From contig JACRCV010000015.1 in the NCBI GenBank assembly GCA_016218825.1, positions 93,925 through 157,924 on the forward strand: 64,000 bases of DNA, given 5' to 3'. The notes beneath the pieces were generated by a model. The model saw nothing but the letters and a program-made list of their open reading frames with translations. It was not told the origin of the DNA and did no database searches. Below, in pieces: positions 42,268-51,199 of the stretch (within the stretch, counting starts at the first letter, position 1; each line of letters begins with the position of its first letter). The position numbers were made by a program, and so were the translations under genes. The DNA comes from Deltaproteobacteria bacterium. Its GTDB lineage: Bacteria; Myxococcota; XYA12-FULL-58-9.

Positions 42268-43605
42268 TCAGGGCTCTCGTGGTCTCAGGTCGTCCTGGAA
42301 GATCCGCGCGGCGATCGCCGCGGCGGCGCGCCGCCCGTCGGCCACCGCCTGGACGACGGTGCCGCCGCCGTTCACCAGATCACCGCCCGCGAAGATCCCC
42401 GGGCGCGAGGTCGCCATCGTGGCGGGATCCACGGCCGGCCCTTTGTCGCCGGCCTTGAGGCCCAGGCTCTCCCAGGCGCACGGCTTGTCGTTGCCGATCG
42501 CGAGCACCACCTGGCTGCAGGCGATGGTCTCGTGGGAGCCGGGGATCGGGTGCGGTAGTCGGCGCCCGGAGCGGTCCGCGGCGCCCAAGGCCGCGCGGCT
42601 GAAGCGCACCCCGGACACGGCGCCGCCGTCGCCGAGGATCTCCTCGGGGATGAGCAGGAAGCGCGAGGTGACACCTTCGTCCATGGAGAAGTCGCGGTGC
42701 TCGCGCCAGGCGGGCATCTCGGTGTCGGAGCGCCGATAGGCGACGAGCACCGAGCCCGAGCCCAACCGCAACGACAAGCTCGCGGCGTCGAAGGCGGTGT
42801 TGCCGCCCCCCAACACCACCGTGGGGCCGTGGAAGCGGGGCGCCTCGGCCCCGAGGTTGACGGTCTCGAGCAGGTGGTCGGCGACGAACACCCCCCGCAG
42901 CGTCTCGCCCGGGATGCCGGCGGTGCGCGGCCCGCCGAGCCCGCAGGCGACGAAGAGGGCCGCGTAGCGTGTCGCGAGCGCCGCGAGATCCGCGGCCTCC
43001 TCGTGGATGACCTGGATCCCGGCGTCGGCGAGGAACGCCAGCTCGGCGTTCAGGATCGCGCGCGGCAGGCGGAAGGTCGGGATGCCGACCATTGGGATGC
43101 CGCCGACGACGGCGCGTCGCTCGTAGAGGTCGGCGACGATCCCGGCGCGCCGGAGGTAGTACGCGGCGGCGAGCCCCGCCGGCCCGGCGCCGATGATCCC
43201 CACCTGGCCGCGGCTCGTGGCCTCCGGGAAGGTGGGCTTCACGCCCCCGCGGATCACGGTCTCACCGACGAAACGTTGCAGCTCGCCGATGGCGATCGGA
43301 CGGCTCAAACCCGCCGCGGTGCAGCGCGCCTCGCACAGCTCGCGCTGCGGGCAGATGCGGCCACAGGTGGCGATCAGGAAGTTGGCGTCGCGGATGACGT
43401 TTGCGGCTTGGCGGATGTTGCGGGAGCGCAGGGCGCGGATGAACTTCTTGATGTCGACGTTGGCGGCGCAGCCTTGCTGGCAGGGGGCGTCGTCACACAT
43501 CAGGCAGCGGCTGGCCTCGGCGACCGCCCACTGCAGGCGCTGCGGCACGAAGACGTCGGCGAGCGAGGTGCGCCTGAGGTCGGGTGGGAGGTGCTTGCTG
43601 CTCAC
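42268..43605 (-). CDS. preT: NAD-dependent dihydropyrimidine dehydrogenase, flavin/Fe-S electron-input subunit
   Basis: 445 residues from GTG 43605, the in-frame start nearest to the conserved LPPDLRRTSLADVFVPQRLQWAVAEASRCLMC; the frame is open far upstream but overlaps the divergent hydantoinase gene. The N-terminal Cys cluster is CLMCDDAPCQQGC, CGRICPQRELCEARC. FAD-binding GIIGAGPAGLAAAYYLRRAG and NAD-binding VVLGGGNTAFDAA are intact, and the C-terminal flavin motif is GIFAGGDLVNGGGTVVQAVADGRRAA. Similar to glutamate-synthase small subunits, but adjacency to preA fixes the role: it passes electrons between NAD(H) and PreA. Confidence 0.92.
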   Translation of the reverse strand: MSSKHLPPDLRRTSLADVFVPQRLQWAVAEASRCLMCDDAPCQQGCAANVDIKKFIRALRSRNIRQAANVIRDANFLIATCGRICPQRELCEARCTAAGLSRPIAIGELQRFVGETVIRGGVKPTFPEATSRGQVGIIGAGPAGLAAAYYLRRAGIVADLYERRAVVGGIPMVGIPTFRLPRAILNAELAFLADAGIQVIHEEAADLAALATRYAALFVACGLGGPRTAGIPGETLRGVFVADHLLETVNLGAEAPRFHGPTVVLGGGNTAFDAASLSLRLGSGSVLVAYRRSDTEMPAWREHRDFSMDEGVTSRFLLIPEEILGDGGAVSGVRFSRAALGAADRSGRRLPHPIPGSHETIACSQVVLAIGNDKPCAWESLGLKAGDKGPAVDPATMATSRPGIFAGGDLVNGGGTVVQAVADGRRAAAAIAARIFQDDLRPREP

Positions 43606-43713
43606 GGGGACGGAGTATGGTCGGACTCTCCGGCCGATGGCAAGCCTCGGCGGCTTGCCGACGCCGGCCCGGATCGGGCATGCTCCGGCGCCAACTCGAG
43701 AGTGGAGGCCGGG

Positions 43714-45105
43714 ATGCGCACGCTCATCAAGGATGGTACCGTCGTCACCGCCACCGACACCGTCAGCGCCGACGTCTGGATCGACGGCGACACCGTGGTC
43801 GGCGTCTGCCACCCGAGCCTCCGCAAGACCTTCGCCGCCGAGCGCGAGATCGACGCCACCGGCAAGCTCGTGCTCCCGGGCGGCGTCGACGTCCACACCC
43901 ACCTCGACATGCCGTTCATGGGGACGAGCTCGCGCGACGACTTCCAAACCGGGACCATCGCCGCGGCGCACGGCGGCACCACCTGCCTCGTCGACTTCGC
44001 GATTCAAGGCCGGGGTCAGTCCTTGCGCGCTGGCCTCGACGCCTGGCATGCGAAGGCCGAGGGCAAGGCGGCGATCGACTACGGCTTCCACATGATCATG
44101 GCGGACGTGAACCCGCAGAGCCTGGCGGAGATGAAGACGCTCGCCGCCGAGGGGGTCACGTCCTACAAGCTGTTCACCGCCTATCCCGGCGCGCTCTACA
44201 GCGACGACGGCCAGATCCTGCGCGCGATGCAGCAGGCGGCCGAGCTCGGCGCGCTGGTGTCGTTGCACGCCGAGAACGGCATCGCGATCAACGTGCTCAT
44301 CGAGCAGGCGGTGGCGCGCGGCGAGGTCGCGCCGCGCTTCCACGCCGCGACCCGCCCCGAGATCAGCGAGGCCGAGGCCACCCATCGGGCGCTGTGCCTC
44401 GCCGAGATCGCGGGCGCGCCGGTCTACATCGTTCATCTGACCGCGAGCCGGGCCCTCGAGCAGATCGTGGCGTTCCGGGATCGGGGCCTGTCGGTCTACG
44501 CCGAGACCTGTCCGCAGTACCTGTTCTGCTGCACCGACGACATCGCCAAGCCCGACTTCGAGGGCGCGAAGTACGTCTGCAGCCCGCCGATGCGGCCCAA
44601 GGCGATGCAGGCCGACCTGTGGCGCGGTCTCCGGACCGGCCACGTGCAGGTGGTCGCGACCGACCATTGTCCCTTCGACTTCAAAGGACAGAAGGACATG
44701 GGGCGCGAGGTCTTCACCAAGATCCCGAACGGCATGCCGGCGATCGAGACCCGGCTGCACCTGCTGTGGGACGGCGGGGTGCGCGAGGGCAGAATCACGC
44801 CCTCCCGCTTCGTCGACATCGTCGCGACCGCGCCCGCGAAGCTCTTCGGCCTCTATCCGAAGAAGGGCACGGTGGCGGTGGGCTCGGACGCCGACTTGGT
44901 GGTTTGGGACCCGGAGCGCAAACAGTCGCTCAGGGCGCGCGATCTGCACATGCGCGTCGACTACTCGCCCTACGAGGGCAGGACGACCCAGGGCGCGCCG
45001 ACGCACGTGCTGTCGCGCGGCAACGTCATCGTCGAGAACGGCAAGTTCCTCGGCAAAGCCGGCGCCGGGCGCTACCTGCGGCGCGCGGCGTTCCGGGCTC
45101 TCTAG
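43714..45105 (+). CDS. hydA: Dihydropyrimidinase (D-hydantoinase)
   Basis: 463 residues from ATG 43714. Opens the dihydropyrimidine ring to N-carbamoyl-beta-amino acid, the second step of the pathway. Cyclic amidohydrolase with binuclear metal ligands: His61 and His63 (GVDVHTHLDMPFMG), carboxylated Lys152 (TSYKLFTAYPGAL), His185 (SLHAENG), His241 (IVHLTAS) and Asp317 (VATDHCPF). The substrate-binding block CSPPMRP and FTKIPNGMPAIETR are typical of dihydropyrimidinases rather than dihydroorotases. Divergent from preT; 108 bp between the starts. Confidence 0.94.
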   Translation: MRTLIKDGTVVTATDTVSADVWIDGDTVVGVCHPSLRKTFAAEREIDATGKLVLPGGVDVHTHLDMPFMGTSSRDDFQTGTIAAAHGGTTCLVDFAIQGRGQSLRAGLDAWHAKAEGKAAIDYGFHMIMADVNPQSLAEMKTLAAEGVTSYKLFTAYPGALYSDDGQILRAMQQAAELGALVSLHAENGIAINVLIEQAVARGEVAPRFHAATRPEISEAEATHRALCLAEIAGAPVYIVHLTASRALEQIVAFRDRGLSVYAETCPQYLFCCTDDIAKPDFEGAKYVCSPPMRPKAMQADLWRGLRTGHVQVVATDHCPFDFKGQKDMGREVFTKIPNGMPAIETRLHLLWDGGVREGRITPSRFVDIVATAPAKLFGLYPKKGTVAVGSDADLVVWDPERKQSLRARDLHMRVDYSPYEGRTTQGAPTHVLSRGNVIVENGKFLGKAGAGRYLRRAAFRAL

Positions 45106-45154
45106 CCGGTCATGGTCCGGCCGGCGGCGCGGTTCGCGCCCGTCGCGGTTGCGA

Positions 45155-45184
45155 TTGTCACCGAAGTCGCCCGCGTGGTAGAAC
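45155..45184 (+). promoter_or_regulatory. Candidate promoter before the 126-residue unknown gene
   Basis: TTGTCA (45155-45160), 18 bp, TAGAAC (45179-45184), in the 143 bp between hydA and the next gene. The leader to ATG 45249 would be about 55 bases. Confidence 0.3.
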
Positions 45185-45248
45185 TCGCAGGAATAGACTT
45201 GCTGCAGAGCGGCCGGTCGCAACCGACCAACCCGCGAAGGAGACTGCC

Positions 45249-45629
45249 ATGGTGAGGCCCGCAGAGACCTATGATCGCGAGCAATTCTCCGACCTGGTGC
45301 ATCGCTTCTCGGCCTACAACATCCCGCAGGACGTCCTGCAGACCTCGGGGCTGGACCCCGCGATTCAGGCGGTGTTCGAGCAGCACGCCAAGAAGGTGGC
45401 TGACACCAAGACCCCCGTCTATCGCGTCGAGGTCACCGACAAGTTCGTGGCCGATCTCTACAAGGCCTTCCGCAGGCTCGCGGTGCACGCTCCGGCGGAG
45501 GTCCCCGGCAAGGTCACGCCCAGCATGCCGGTGGCGAGCTCGAGGACGGGTGTCTTCGTCAGCGGCGGCAATTTGCTGTACGGACCGGCCGTCGATGCCT
45601 TGAAGTCGCTCTTCGAACGCACCGACTGA
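45249..45629 (+). CDS. Small soluble protein of unknown function in the pyrimidine cluster
   Basis: 126 residues from ATG 45249 (AAGGAG 6 bp upstream). Sequence features: DREQFSDLVHRFSAYNIPQDVLQ, then AIQAVFEQHAKKVADTKTPVYRVEVTDKFVADLYKAFRRLAV, a basic helix-rich middle. It ends GVFVSGGNLLYGPAVDALKSLFERTD. No signal or membrane segment and no family recognised. Lies between hydA and the giant 1515-residue gene, 48 bp before the latter. It may be translated with it. A role in pyrimidine breakdown is suggested by position only. Confidence 0.75.
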   Translation: MVRPAETYDREQFSDLVHRFSAYNIPQDVLQTSGLDPAIQAVFEQHAKKVADTKTPVYRVEVTDKFVADLYKAFRRLAVHAPAEVPGKVTPSMPVASSRTGVFVSGGNLLYGPAVDALKSLFERTD

Positions 45630-45677
45630 TACCGCCGGCTCCGACGACCAGGGACCCCGAGAGGCGCGGGGCGCACG

Positions 45678-48600
45678 ATGGCCAAGGTCGGCGAAAATCC
45701 TACCGTTCCATCCGATCTTCCCGTCGGCGCCGGGGGATCGTCGCCGCCGCCAGCGGCGCCGCCCAAGGTCGACTCAACGGCGCAGCCTCTCGAAGCGTCG
45801 CCGCCGCCACCCCCCGCCGACCCTTCTCGCCTGACGGCAGTCCCGAACGCCGGGGTCGCCGAGGCCACCGCCGCGCTCGCCCCGGAGCGCGGCGACGCGA
45901 ACGCCGGTGGTGCGGCTGCCGTGGGACCGTTGTTGGCGGGCGTCGTCGGGGTAACGCTCGGCGCCGACGGCGCGTGGCAGGTGGCGGGCGTCGTCGGCGA
46001 TCAGGACAAGCATCGGGACGCCGCGCTCGCCACGCTCTACCGCGCCGCCACCGGCGGTACTCCGGTGTTCGACGACGTCACCGACCGGCGTGCGGCCCTC
46101 ACCCTCCGCGGCCGCTTGGTCGCGACCTATCGCGCGCTCGCGGTGCCGGCGCCGACCGACCACGCGCCGACCGCGGCGGATCGACGTCGGGACCATCTGC
46201 GCGCCGCCTCCCTGCATCTCATCGGCGAGCTCGCGAAGCGCCAGGACGCCATCGGCGATGCGACCGGTGCCGGCCAGACCCTCGCCGAGCTCTACCAGAT
46301 GGCGCAGAAGGACCCGGAGCCAAGGTTGGTGCAGTTCGTCTTCAACGTGCTCACCGCCAGTAGGACGATCGTGAAGTACGAGGCCGGCCGCCAGATGCGG
46401 GAGCTGCTGTTTCCGAGTCGACCTCCCGAGCGGTGGTTCGCCGACGGCAAGCTCGATCTGGTGGTCTACATCGACGACAACGCGGTGACGCTCGAAGCCA
46501 TCGAGTTCTTCCTGACCCGGCAGTCGGGGTTGCCGCGCGGCGTGGCGCGCGACGTCAAGCTCAAGCGCCACGGCGACGACGCCCCGTTCCCGTTCGAGGT
46601 GTCGCTGACGCTGCCGGGCAAGGACGGCAAGCGCGTCCCGGTGACCCTGCGGGTTGCGAACCCACTCACCACCAGGTGGTTCGAGCACCTCGGCAAGACC
46701 GACATCGTCACGAGCTTCGGTCACGGCGTCTTCGGAAGCGAATTGCGGCGAGCGCTCGAGGAGCGCGCTCCCGACGCGGACCTGGAGTCCGGGCTCTGGG
46801 CGTTCCAGTGTTGGGGCCTGACGTCGTACGAGCTCCTCAAGAGCCGCTGGCCGCGGGTGCACTTCCTGGCGACCACCGAGGCGACCGACAACACCCACCA
46901 CATGCGGGCGTTCTGGACCGCGCTTGCGGGGGTGGCGAAACGAGAGCCGTGGCGGCAAGTGTCGGAGGAGATCCAGGGGGCGCTGTCGAGCTCCGATCAG
47001 AAAGCCCGCTACGTCACCCCCGACGAGCCCGAGCTCCTGATGCCCCGCGCCGATCGGGACCGCGACGGGCTGCAGGACAACGAGGATCTGCTCTACCAAC
47101 CGGTGCTGCACCAGATCTCGAGCGCGGCGCCCGGCCTCGATCCGGTGGACCACGACGTCGATCCGGTCGAGCTGCCGGGGGAGGCGCTGCAGCGGGCGGT
47201 CACGAGCTTGGGGATGCTGATGGCGGAGGCCTACGTCGGCCGGACTCGAGAGGGCGGCTGGGTCCTCGACGGTGACCTGTTCTCGGCCGGCGGCTATGCG
47301 CACCCCCCGGCCGACTCCAAGCAGGCCTTCGAGTTCGCGGTCCGCGAGGTCGACGGTCGGAAGCACGTCAACGTCAGGCTCAACCCGCGCTACGCGCACG
47401 CCGGCGAGCGCACGCTGGGCAAGATGCTGGCGGTCGAGAGCGCGAGGTTCTTGGGGCGCGAGCTCGGCCTCACCACGATCGACACTGAGGCCCTGACGCT
47501 GGCGATGCTTTTGCGCGCGCTCGTGGTCCAAGGTCGGGCTCCCATCCGTAGCCCTCTCGAGGAGCCGGACGTCGAGATGGCGCTCTTGGCGGTGCGCTAC
47601 GGCTTGCCGGCGCTGGACTGGCGAACGGAGGTCGAGCGCCTGCCGCGGCGATGGCAGCCAGACACCTTCGCGGCGTTCAGGGCTCGGATGCAGGCCGAAG
47701 GCATGCTCGGCTTCGGGGTCACGACGGCGCGCCCGGTGGCCGAGCCGCTGCCGCTCGCGACGCCGCTCGAGAGCTGGGCGCGTTTCGGTTGGACGGCGCC
47801 GTCCAGCCCGGCCACGGCGATGGCGGCCACGGCCGGCGCCGCGTGGGAGCCGATGGGACAGATCGAGCGGTCCTACGAGGTCGAGGACCAGACCGCGCCC
47901 CAGTCCTTGCGGCAGGGCTACGGCCGGCCGCAGGGGGAGGTCGCGGTCGGCAACTACCGCGGGCAGCTGGCGATGGTCGTCCAGGCTGCTGTCGATTCGC
48001 GGGAGGTCGTCGTGGTGTCCGGTCTGCCGGCGCGCCTGACGCTGCAGCAGCACACGGTGCGCGGGGACGGGGCGCCGCTCGACGCTGCCACGCTCCTGGG
48101 TTTTCGCGACCCGGCGGTGGCGAGCGCCGTGCCGCTTCGGCAAGTGGTCGCCGAGCTCGAACACGTCTTCGGCGCGCAGAGTCCGATACCGCACGACGCT
48201 TACAGTTTGTTGCCGCCCGGCACGTCGCTCGCGGCCGGCGGCTTGTTTGCCGGTGCCGACGAAGAGCCCTTTCGTTTCGAGAGCCAGAAGAGCGGCGGCC
48301 GGACGACGGTCACGGTGTCGCTGAATCGCCGGCTCGGCCGCCTCGACACCTACACCCTGGAGCGCCTGCTGCGCTTCGAGCTCGCGATGTTCTTCGTGCG
48401 CGCTGGTGCGCGCGAGGCCGCCGCGATGCTGGCGGTGAATCTGCCCCTCGTCCTGCCGAGGGAGTTCTCATCCCTGGAGGAGCAGCTGGCCTACGGGACG
48501 TTGTTGGCCCGGCACGGGCTCGCGGATCTCGAGAGGACCGACCCCTACGCTACGAAGGACGTGACGCGCGCGCGGTTGCGGCAGCGACGCGTGCGGCCCC

Positions 48601-50225
48601 GGAGTCCGCCGCTGTCGGTGTCGCGCGAGGTGCCGACCACCGCGGCGCTCCGGCAGGCTTGGCGTCAGGCCGCCGAGCCCGCGCCCGGCCTTCACGATTC
48701 GGCGCCCGCCGGGAGTCAGCTCACCAAGCTCGCCGCTGGGATCGCGGGGTTGGAGAACGCCCGGCTGCTGACCTATCTGCGTCGCGACGACGTGCTCACC
48801 GCGTTCTTTGCCACCGCCGCCGGCCAGTCCCGTGTGCTGCTCTTGAGCACCGACGCCAACGGCGATCTGGTGCGCGCCACCCTCCTCGAGGTGCCGGTCG
48901 CGGTGGAGGCCGATCGTGACACCTCCTTGGAGGCGCCGCCGGAGGGCGCGTACCGTTCTCCCGAGGTCGAGCCGAGCCCGCAGCCGGAGCGGCCGTCGCT
49001 CGAGGACACCGCGGCCTCCGACGAGATCTCGTTCGTCGGTCTGCACCGCGCGCTCCTCGCCGCCGCCGGCTTGAAACCCGACGACGCCGCGCTTGGTCCG
49101 GCGATCGTCCTCGAGCCCGGGAAGTTCCGACTTCCCAGTGCCCGGGACCACGAAGCAGCCGCGGACGTGCTCGACCGGCTCTTGTCCGACCTCGAACGGC
49201 CGCCGCTCGCACTCGTCGGGATCGTCCTGGGGCAGGGGACCGTCACCGCGATTGGGCGGCGCGCCGACGGTCGCCAGGTGGTGGTGCACGTGGTGCATGG
49301 CGCCGATGGGTACGCCCGGCGGGCCAAGGTCGTGCCGGCGCCGCCCGGGCTCTGGCAAGAGCTCTCGATGGTGCCGGCGCTCGAGCCTCTGACGTTACCG
49401 CCGGTGTTGTACAACCCGCCGCGACGCCTCAAGCCCGAGCACGGCGGACACAGCGATCCAAGTGGGATCGTCGATCTCTTCGAGCGCGCCCGGTACCAGG
49501 TCGGTGCGGCGGTGACGATCGAGGAAGGCCCCGGCTTTCGAGCTGCCGACGACGATCTCCGCCTGGCTCAGATCGAGGTCCAGGGGCCGGCGGGCGCCGA
49601 GACGGTGACGGTTCACCCAACCGATCGCTACCCGCGGGTCGACGGGCGCCTGCAGCCGGCGGCCGACTTCGAGCTGACCGCGGCGGTGCTGGCGGCGCGC
49701 GGCGTGCCCGAGGACGAGCTCGGCTGGCGGGCGCTCTTCGCGGCGGTGCGGGGTGGTTCACGCGTCGAGGCCGAGGAGACCGTCATCCTTCTCGGGCTGC
49801 GTTACGGCCTCGGGCAAGAGACCATCGGCAAGCTCATGGTGTGGATGCAGCGCCGGGCTCGCGACTACGACTCGTTCGTGCGGGACGTGGTGCGGAACGC
49901 TCGTTCCCGCCCGCGCACGACCCCCGCGGCGGTGGGACGCCTGGTGTCGCCTGGTGATCGACCGAAGGTGGCCGAGGTCGAGCTGTCGACCGACGGCTAT
50001 GGTCGGCCGCGGGTCAAGGTCGACGGGAGCGCGACGCGCGCGCTCGTGGCCCGCCTGAAAGGCTTCGAGCGGGACGAGGTGACCCTGGTCCGCTATGACT
50101 TCGCCGGGCCGCTCGGCGACGCGATCCAGGTGCGAACGCGGGCACCGGACGGGCGAATCGGCTGGCTCGCGCTCTACGTCGACCTGGGCGGTCGCGTCGA
50201 CCACGTGGCCGAGTTGATGCGCTGA
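45678..50225 (+). CDS. Giant modular protein with candidate caspase-like site and three repeated modules
   Basis: 1515 residues, no signal peptide. Order: Pro/Ala-rich tail (1-60); helical region (60-250); alpha/beta region beginning LDLVVYIDDNAVT (260). At 344-380, VTSFGHGVFG and GLWAFQCWGLTSY are the His349-Gly and Cys378 arrangement of clan CD cysteine proteases (compare HG...QACRG in caspases), followed by RVHFLATTEATDNTHHMRAF. Asp459-Asp470 (DRDRDGLQDNED) is a Ca2+-loop of thrombospondin-3/EF-hand type. A module of strands then helices occurs three times: about 532-645 (VNVRLNPRYAHAGERTLGKML...LAVRYGLP), 848-952 (VTVSLNRRLGRLDTYTLERLL...LARHGLA) and 1276-1380 (VTVHPTDRYPRVDGRLQ...LGLRYGLG). 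Function unknown; the protease reading is inference from motif order. Confidence 0.8.
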   Translation: MAKVGENPTVPSDLPVGAGGSSPPPAAPPKVDSTAQPLEASPPPPPADPSRLTAVPNAGVAEATAALAPERGDANAGGAAAVGPLLAGVVGVTLGADGAWQVAGVVGDQDKHRDAALATLYRAATGGTPVFDDVTDRRAALTLRGRLVATYRALAVPAPTDHAPTAADRRRDHLRAASLHLIGELAKRQDAIGDATGAGQTLAELYQMAQKDPEPRLVQFVFNVLTASRTIVKYEAGRQMRELLFPSRPPERWFADGKLDLVVYIDDNAVTLEAIEFFLTRQSGLPRGVARDVKLKRHGDDAPFPFEVSLTLPGKDGKRVPVTLRVANPLTTRWFEHLGKTDIVTSFGHGVFGSELRRALEERAPDADLESGLWAFQCWGLTSYELLKSRWPRVHFLATTEATDNTHHMRAFWTALAGVAKREPWRQVSEEIQGALSSSDQKARYVTPDEPELLMPRADRDRDGLQDNEDLLYQPVLHQISSAAPGLDPVDHDVDPVELPGEALQRAVTSLGMLMAEAYVGRTREGGWVLDGDLFSAGGYAHPPADSKQAFEFAVREVDGRKHVNVRLNPRYAHAGERTLGKMLAVESARFLGRELGLTTIDTEALTLAMLLRALVVQGRAPIRSPLEEPDVEMALLAVRYGLPALDWRTEVERLPRRWQPDTFAAFRARMQAEGMLGFGVTTARPVAEPLPLATPLESWARFGWTAPSSPATAMAATAGAAWEPMGQIERSYEVEDQTAPQSLRQGYGRPQGEVAVGNYRGQLAMVVQAAVDSREVVVVSGLPARLTLQQHTVRGDGAPLDAATLLGFRDPAVASAVPLRQVVAELEHVFGAQSPIPHDAYSLLPPGTSLAAGGLFAGADEEPFRFESQKSGGRTTVTVSLNRRLGRLDTYTLERLLRFELAMFFVRAGAREAAAMLAVNLPLVLPREFSSLEEQLAYGTLLARHGLADLERTDPYATKDVTRARLRQRRVRPRSPPLSVSREVPTTAALRQAWRQAAEPAPGLHDSAPAGSQLTKLAAGIAGLENARLLTYLRRDDVLTAFFATAAGQSRVLLLSTDANGDLVRATLLEVPVAVEADRDTSLEAPPEGAYRSPEVEPSPQPERPSLEDTAASDEISFVGLHRALLAAAGLKPDDAALGPAIVLEPGKFRLPSARDHEAAADVLDRLLSDLERPPLALVGIVLGQGTVTAIGRRADGRQVVVHVVHGADGYARRAKVVPAPPGLWQELSMVPALEPLTLPPVLYNPPRRLKPEHGGHSDPSGIVDLFERARYQVGAAVTIEEGPGFRAADDDLRLAQIEVQGPAGAETVTVHPTDRYPRVDGRLQPAADFELTAAVLAARGVPEDELGWRALFAAVRGGSRVEAEETVILLGLRYGLGQETIGKLMVWMQRRARDYDSFVRDVVRNARSRPRTTPAAVGRLVSPGDRPKVAEVELSTDGYGRPRVKVDGSATRALVARLKGFERDEVTLVRYDFAGPLGDAIQVRTRAPDGRIGWLALYVDLGGRVDHVAELMR

Positions 50226-50321
50226 GGCGGCGCGGGGCGTCCTTGCCCGGCCGCGGACGCTTTACTGTCTGGCGCGTCATTGCTAACTCTACGGCCGCCC
50301 GACTCGGGGCAGGGAGAAGCG

Positions 50322-51191
50322 ATGACCACGTCCACCGTCCGCTGCGGTCTCATCCAGTGCCAGAACCCCATCAACGACCCGGACGCCCCGGTCGCCAAGG
50401 TGCAGCAGGCGATGCTCGACCGGCACCTGCCGCTCATCGAACAAGCCGGCAAGCAGGGCGTGCAGATCCTCTGCCTGCAAGAGATCTTCAACGGCCCGTA
50501 CTTCTGCCCGAGCCAGGACAAGAAGTGGTACGCCGCCGCCGAGGCGGTCCCCGGGCCGACGACCGAGCTGATGGCGGGGCTCGCGAAGAAGCACGCGATG
50601 GTGATCGTCGTGCCGCTCTACGAGGTCGCGCGGCGCGGCACCTACTTCAACACCGCGGCGGTGATCGACGCCGACGGCACCTACCTCGGCAAGTATCGCA
50701 AGCAGCACATCCCCCAGGTCGCCGGCTTCTGGGAGAAGTTCTTCTTCACCCCCGGCGACGGCGGCTACCCGGTCTTCAAGACCCGCTACGCGACCATCGG
50801 GGTCTACATCTGCTATGACCGCCACTTCCCCGAGGGGGCGCGCTGCCTGGGGTTGAACGGCGCCGAGATCGTGTTCAACCCGAGCGCCACGGTCGCGGGC
50901 CTGAGCCAACACCTGTGGAAGCTGGAGCAACCGGCGCACGCGGTCGCGAACGGCTACTACGTCGGCGCCATCAACCGGGTCGGCACCGAGCCGCCGTGGA
51001 ACATCGGCAAGTTCTACGGCACCTCCTACTTCGTCAACCCCCGCGGCCAGATCCTGGCCGAGGCGAGCGAGGACAAGGACGAGCTCGTGGTCGCCGATCT
51101 GGACCTCGGGCTCATCGACGAGGTGCGCAACACCTGGCAGTTCTACCGCGACCGCCGCCCCGACGCTTACGCCGAGCTCACCAACCGCTAG
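50322..51191 (+). CDS. Beta-ureidopropionase (N-carbamoyl-beta-alanine amidohydrolase), nitrilase superfamily
   Basis: 289 residues from ATG 50322 (AGGGAG upstream). Hydrolyses N-carbamoyl-beta-alanine to beta-alanine, CO2 and ammonia, third step of the pathway. Nitrilase catalytic triad: Glu54 (LCLQEIFNGPYF), Lys127 (GKYRKQHIPQ) and Cys164 (VYICYDRHFPEGAR). The additional conserved Glu is in WEKFFF. The sequence also resembles N-carbamoylputrescine amidases, but position between dihydropyrimidinase and the aminotransferase/dehydrogenase genes favours ureidopropionase. Followed after 8 bp by mmsA. Confidence 0.88.
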   Translation: MTTSTVRCGLIQCQNPINDPDAPVAKVQQAMLDRHLPLIEQAGKQGVQILCLQEIFNGPYFCPSQDKKWYAAAEAVPGPTTELMAGLAKKHAMVIVVPLYEVARRGTYFNTAAVIDADGTYLGKYRKQHIPQVAGFWEKFFFTPGDGGYPVFKTRYATIGVYICYDRHFPEGARCLGLNGAEIVFNPSATVAGLSQHLWKLEQPAHAVANGYYVGAINRVGTEPPWNIGKFYGTSYFVNPRGQILAEASEDKDELVVADLDLGLIDEVRNTWQFYRDRRPDAYAELTNR

Positions 51192-51199
51192 GAGTCAGC

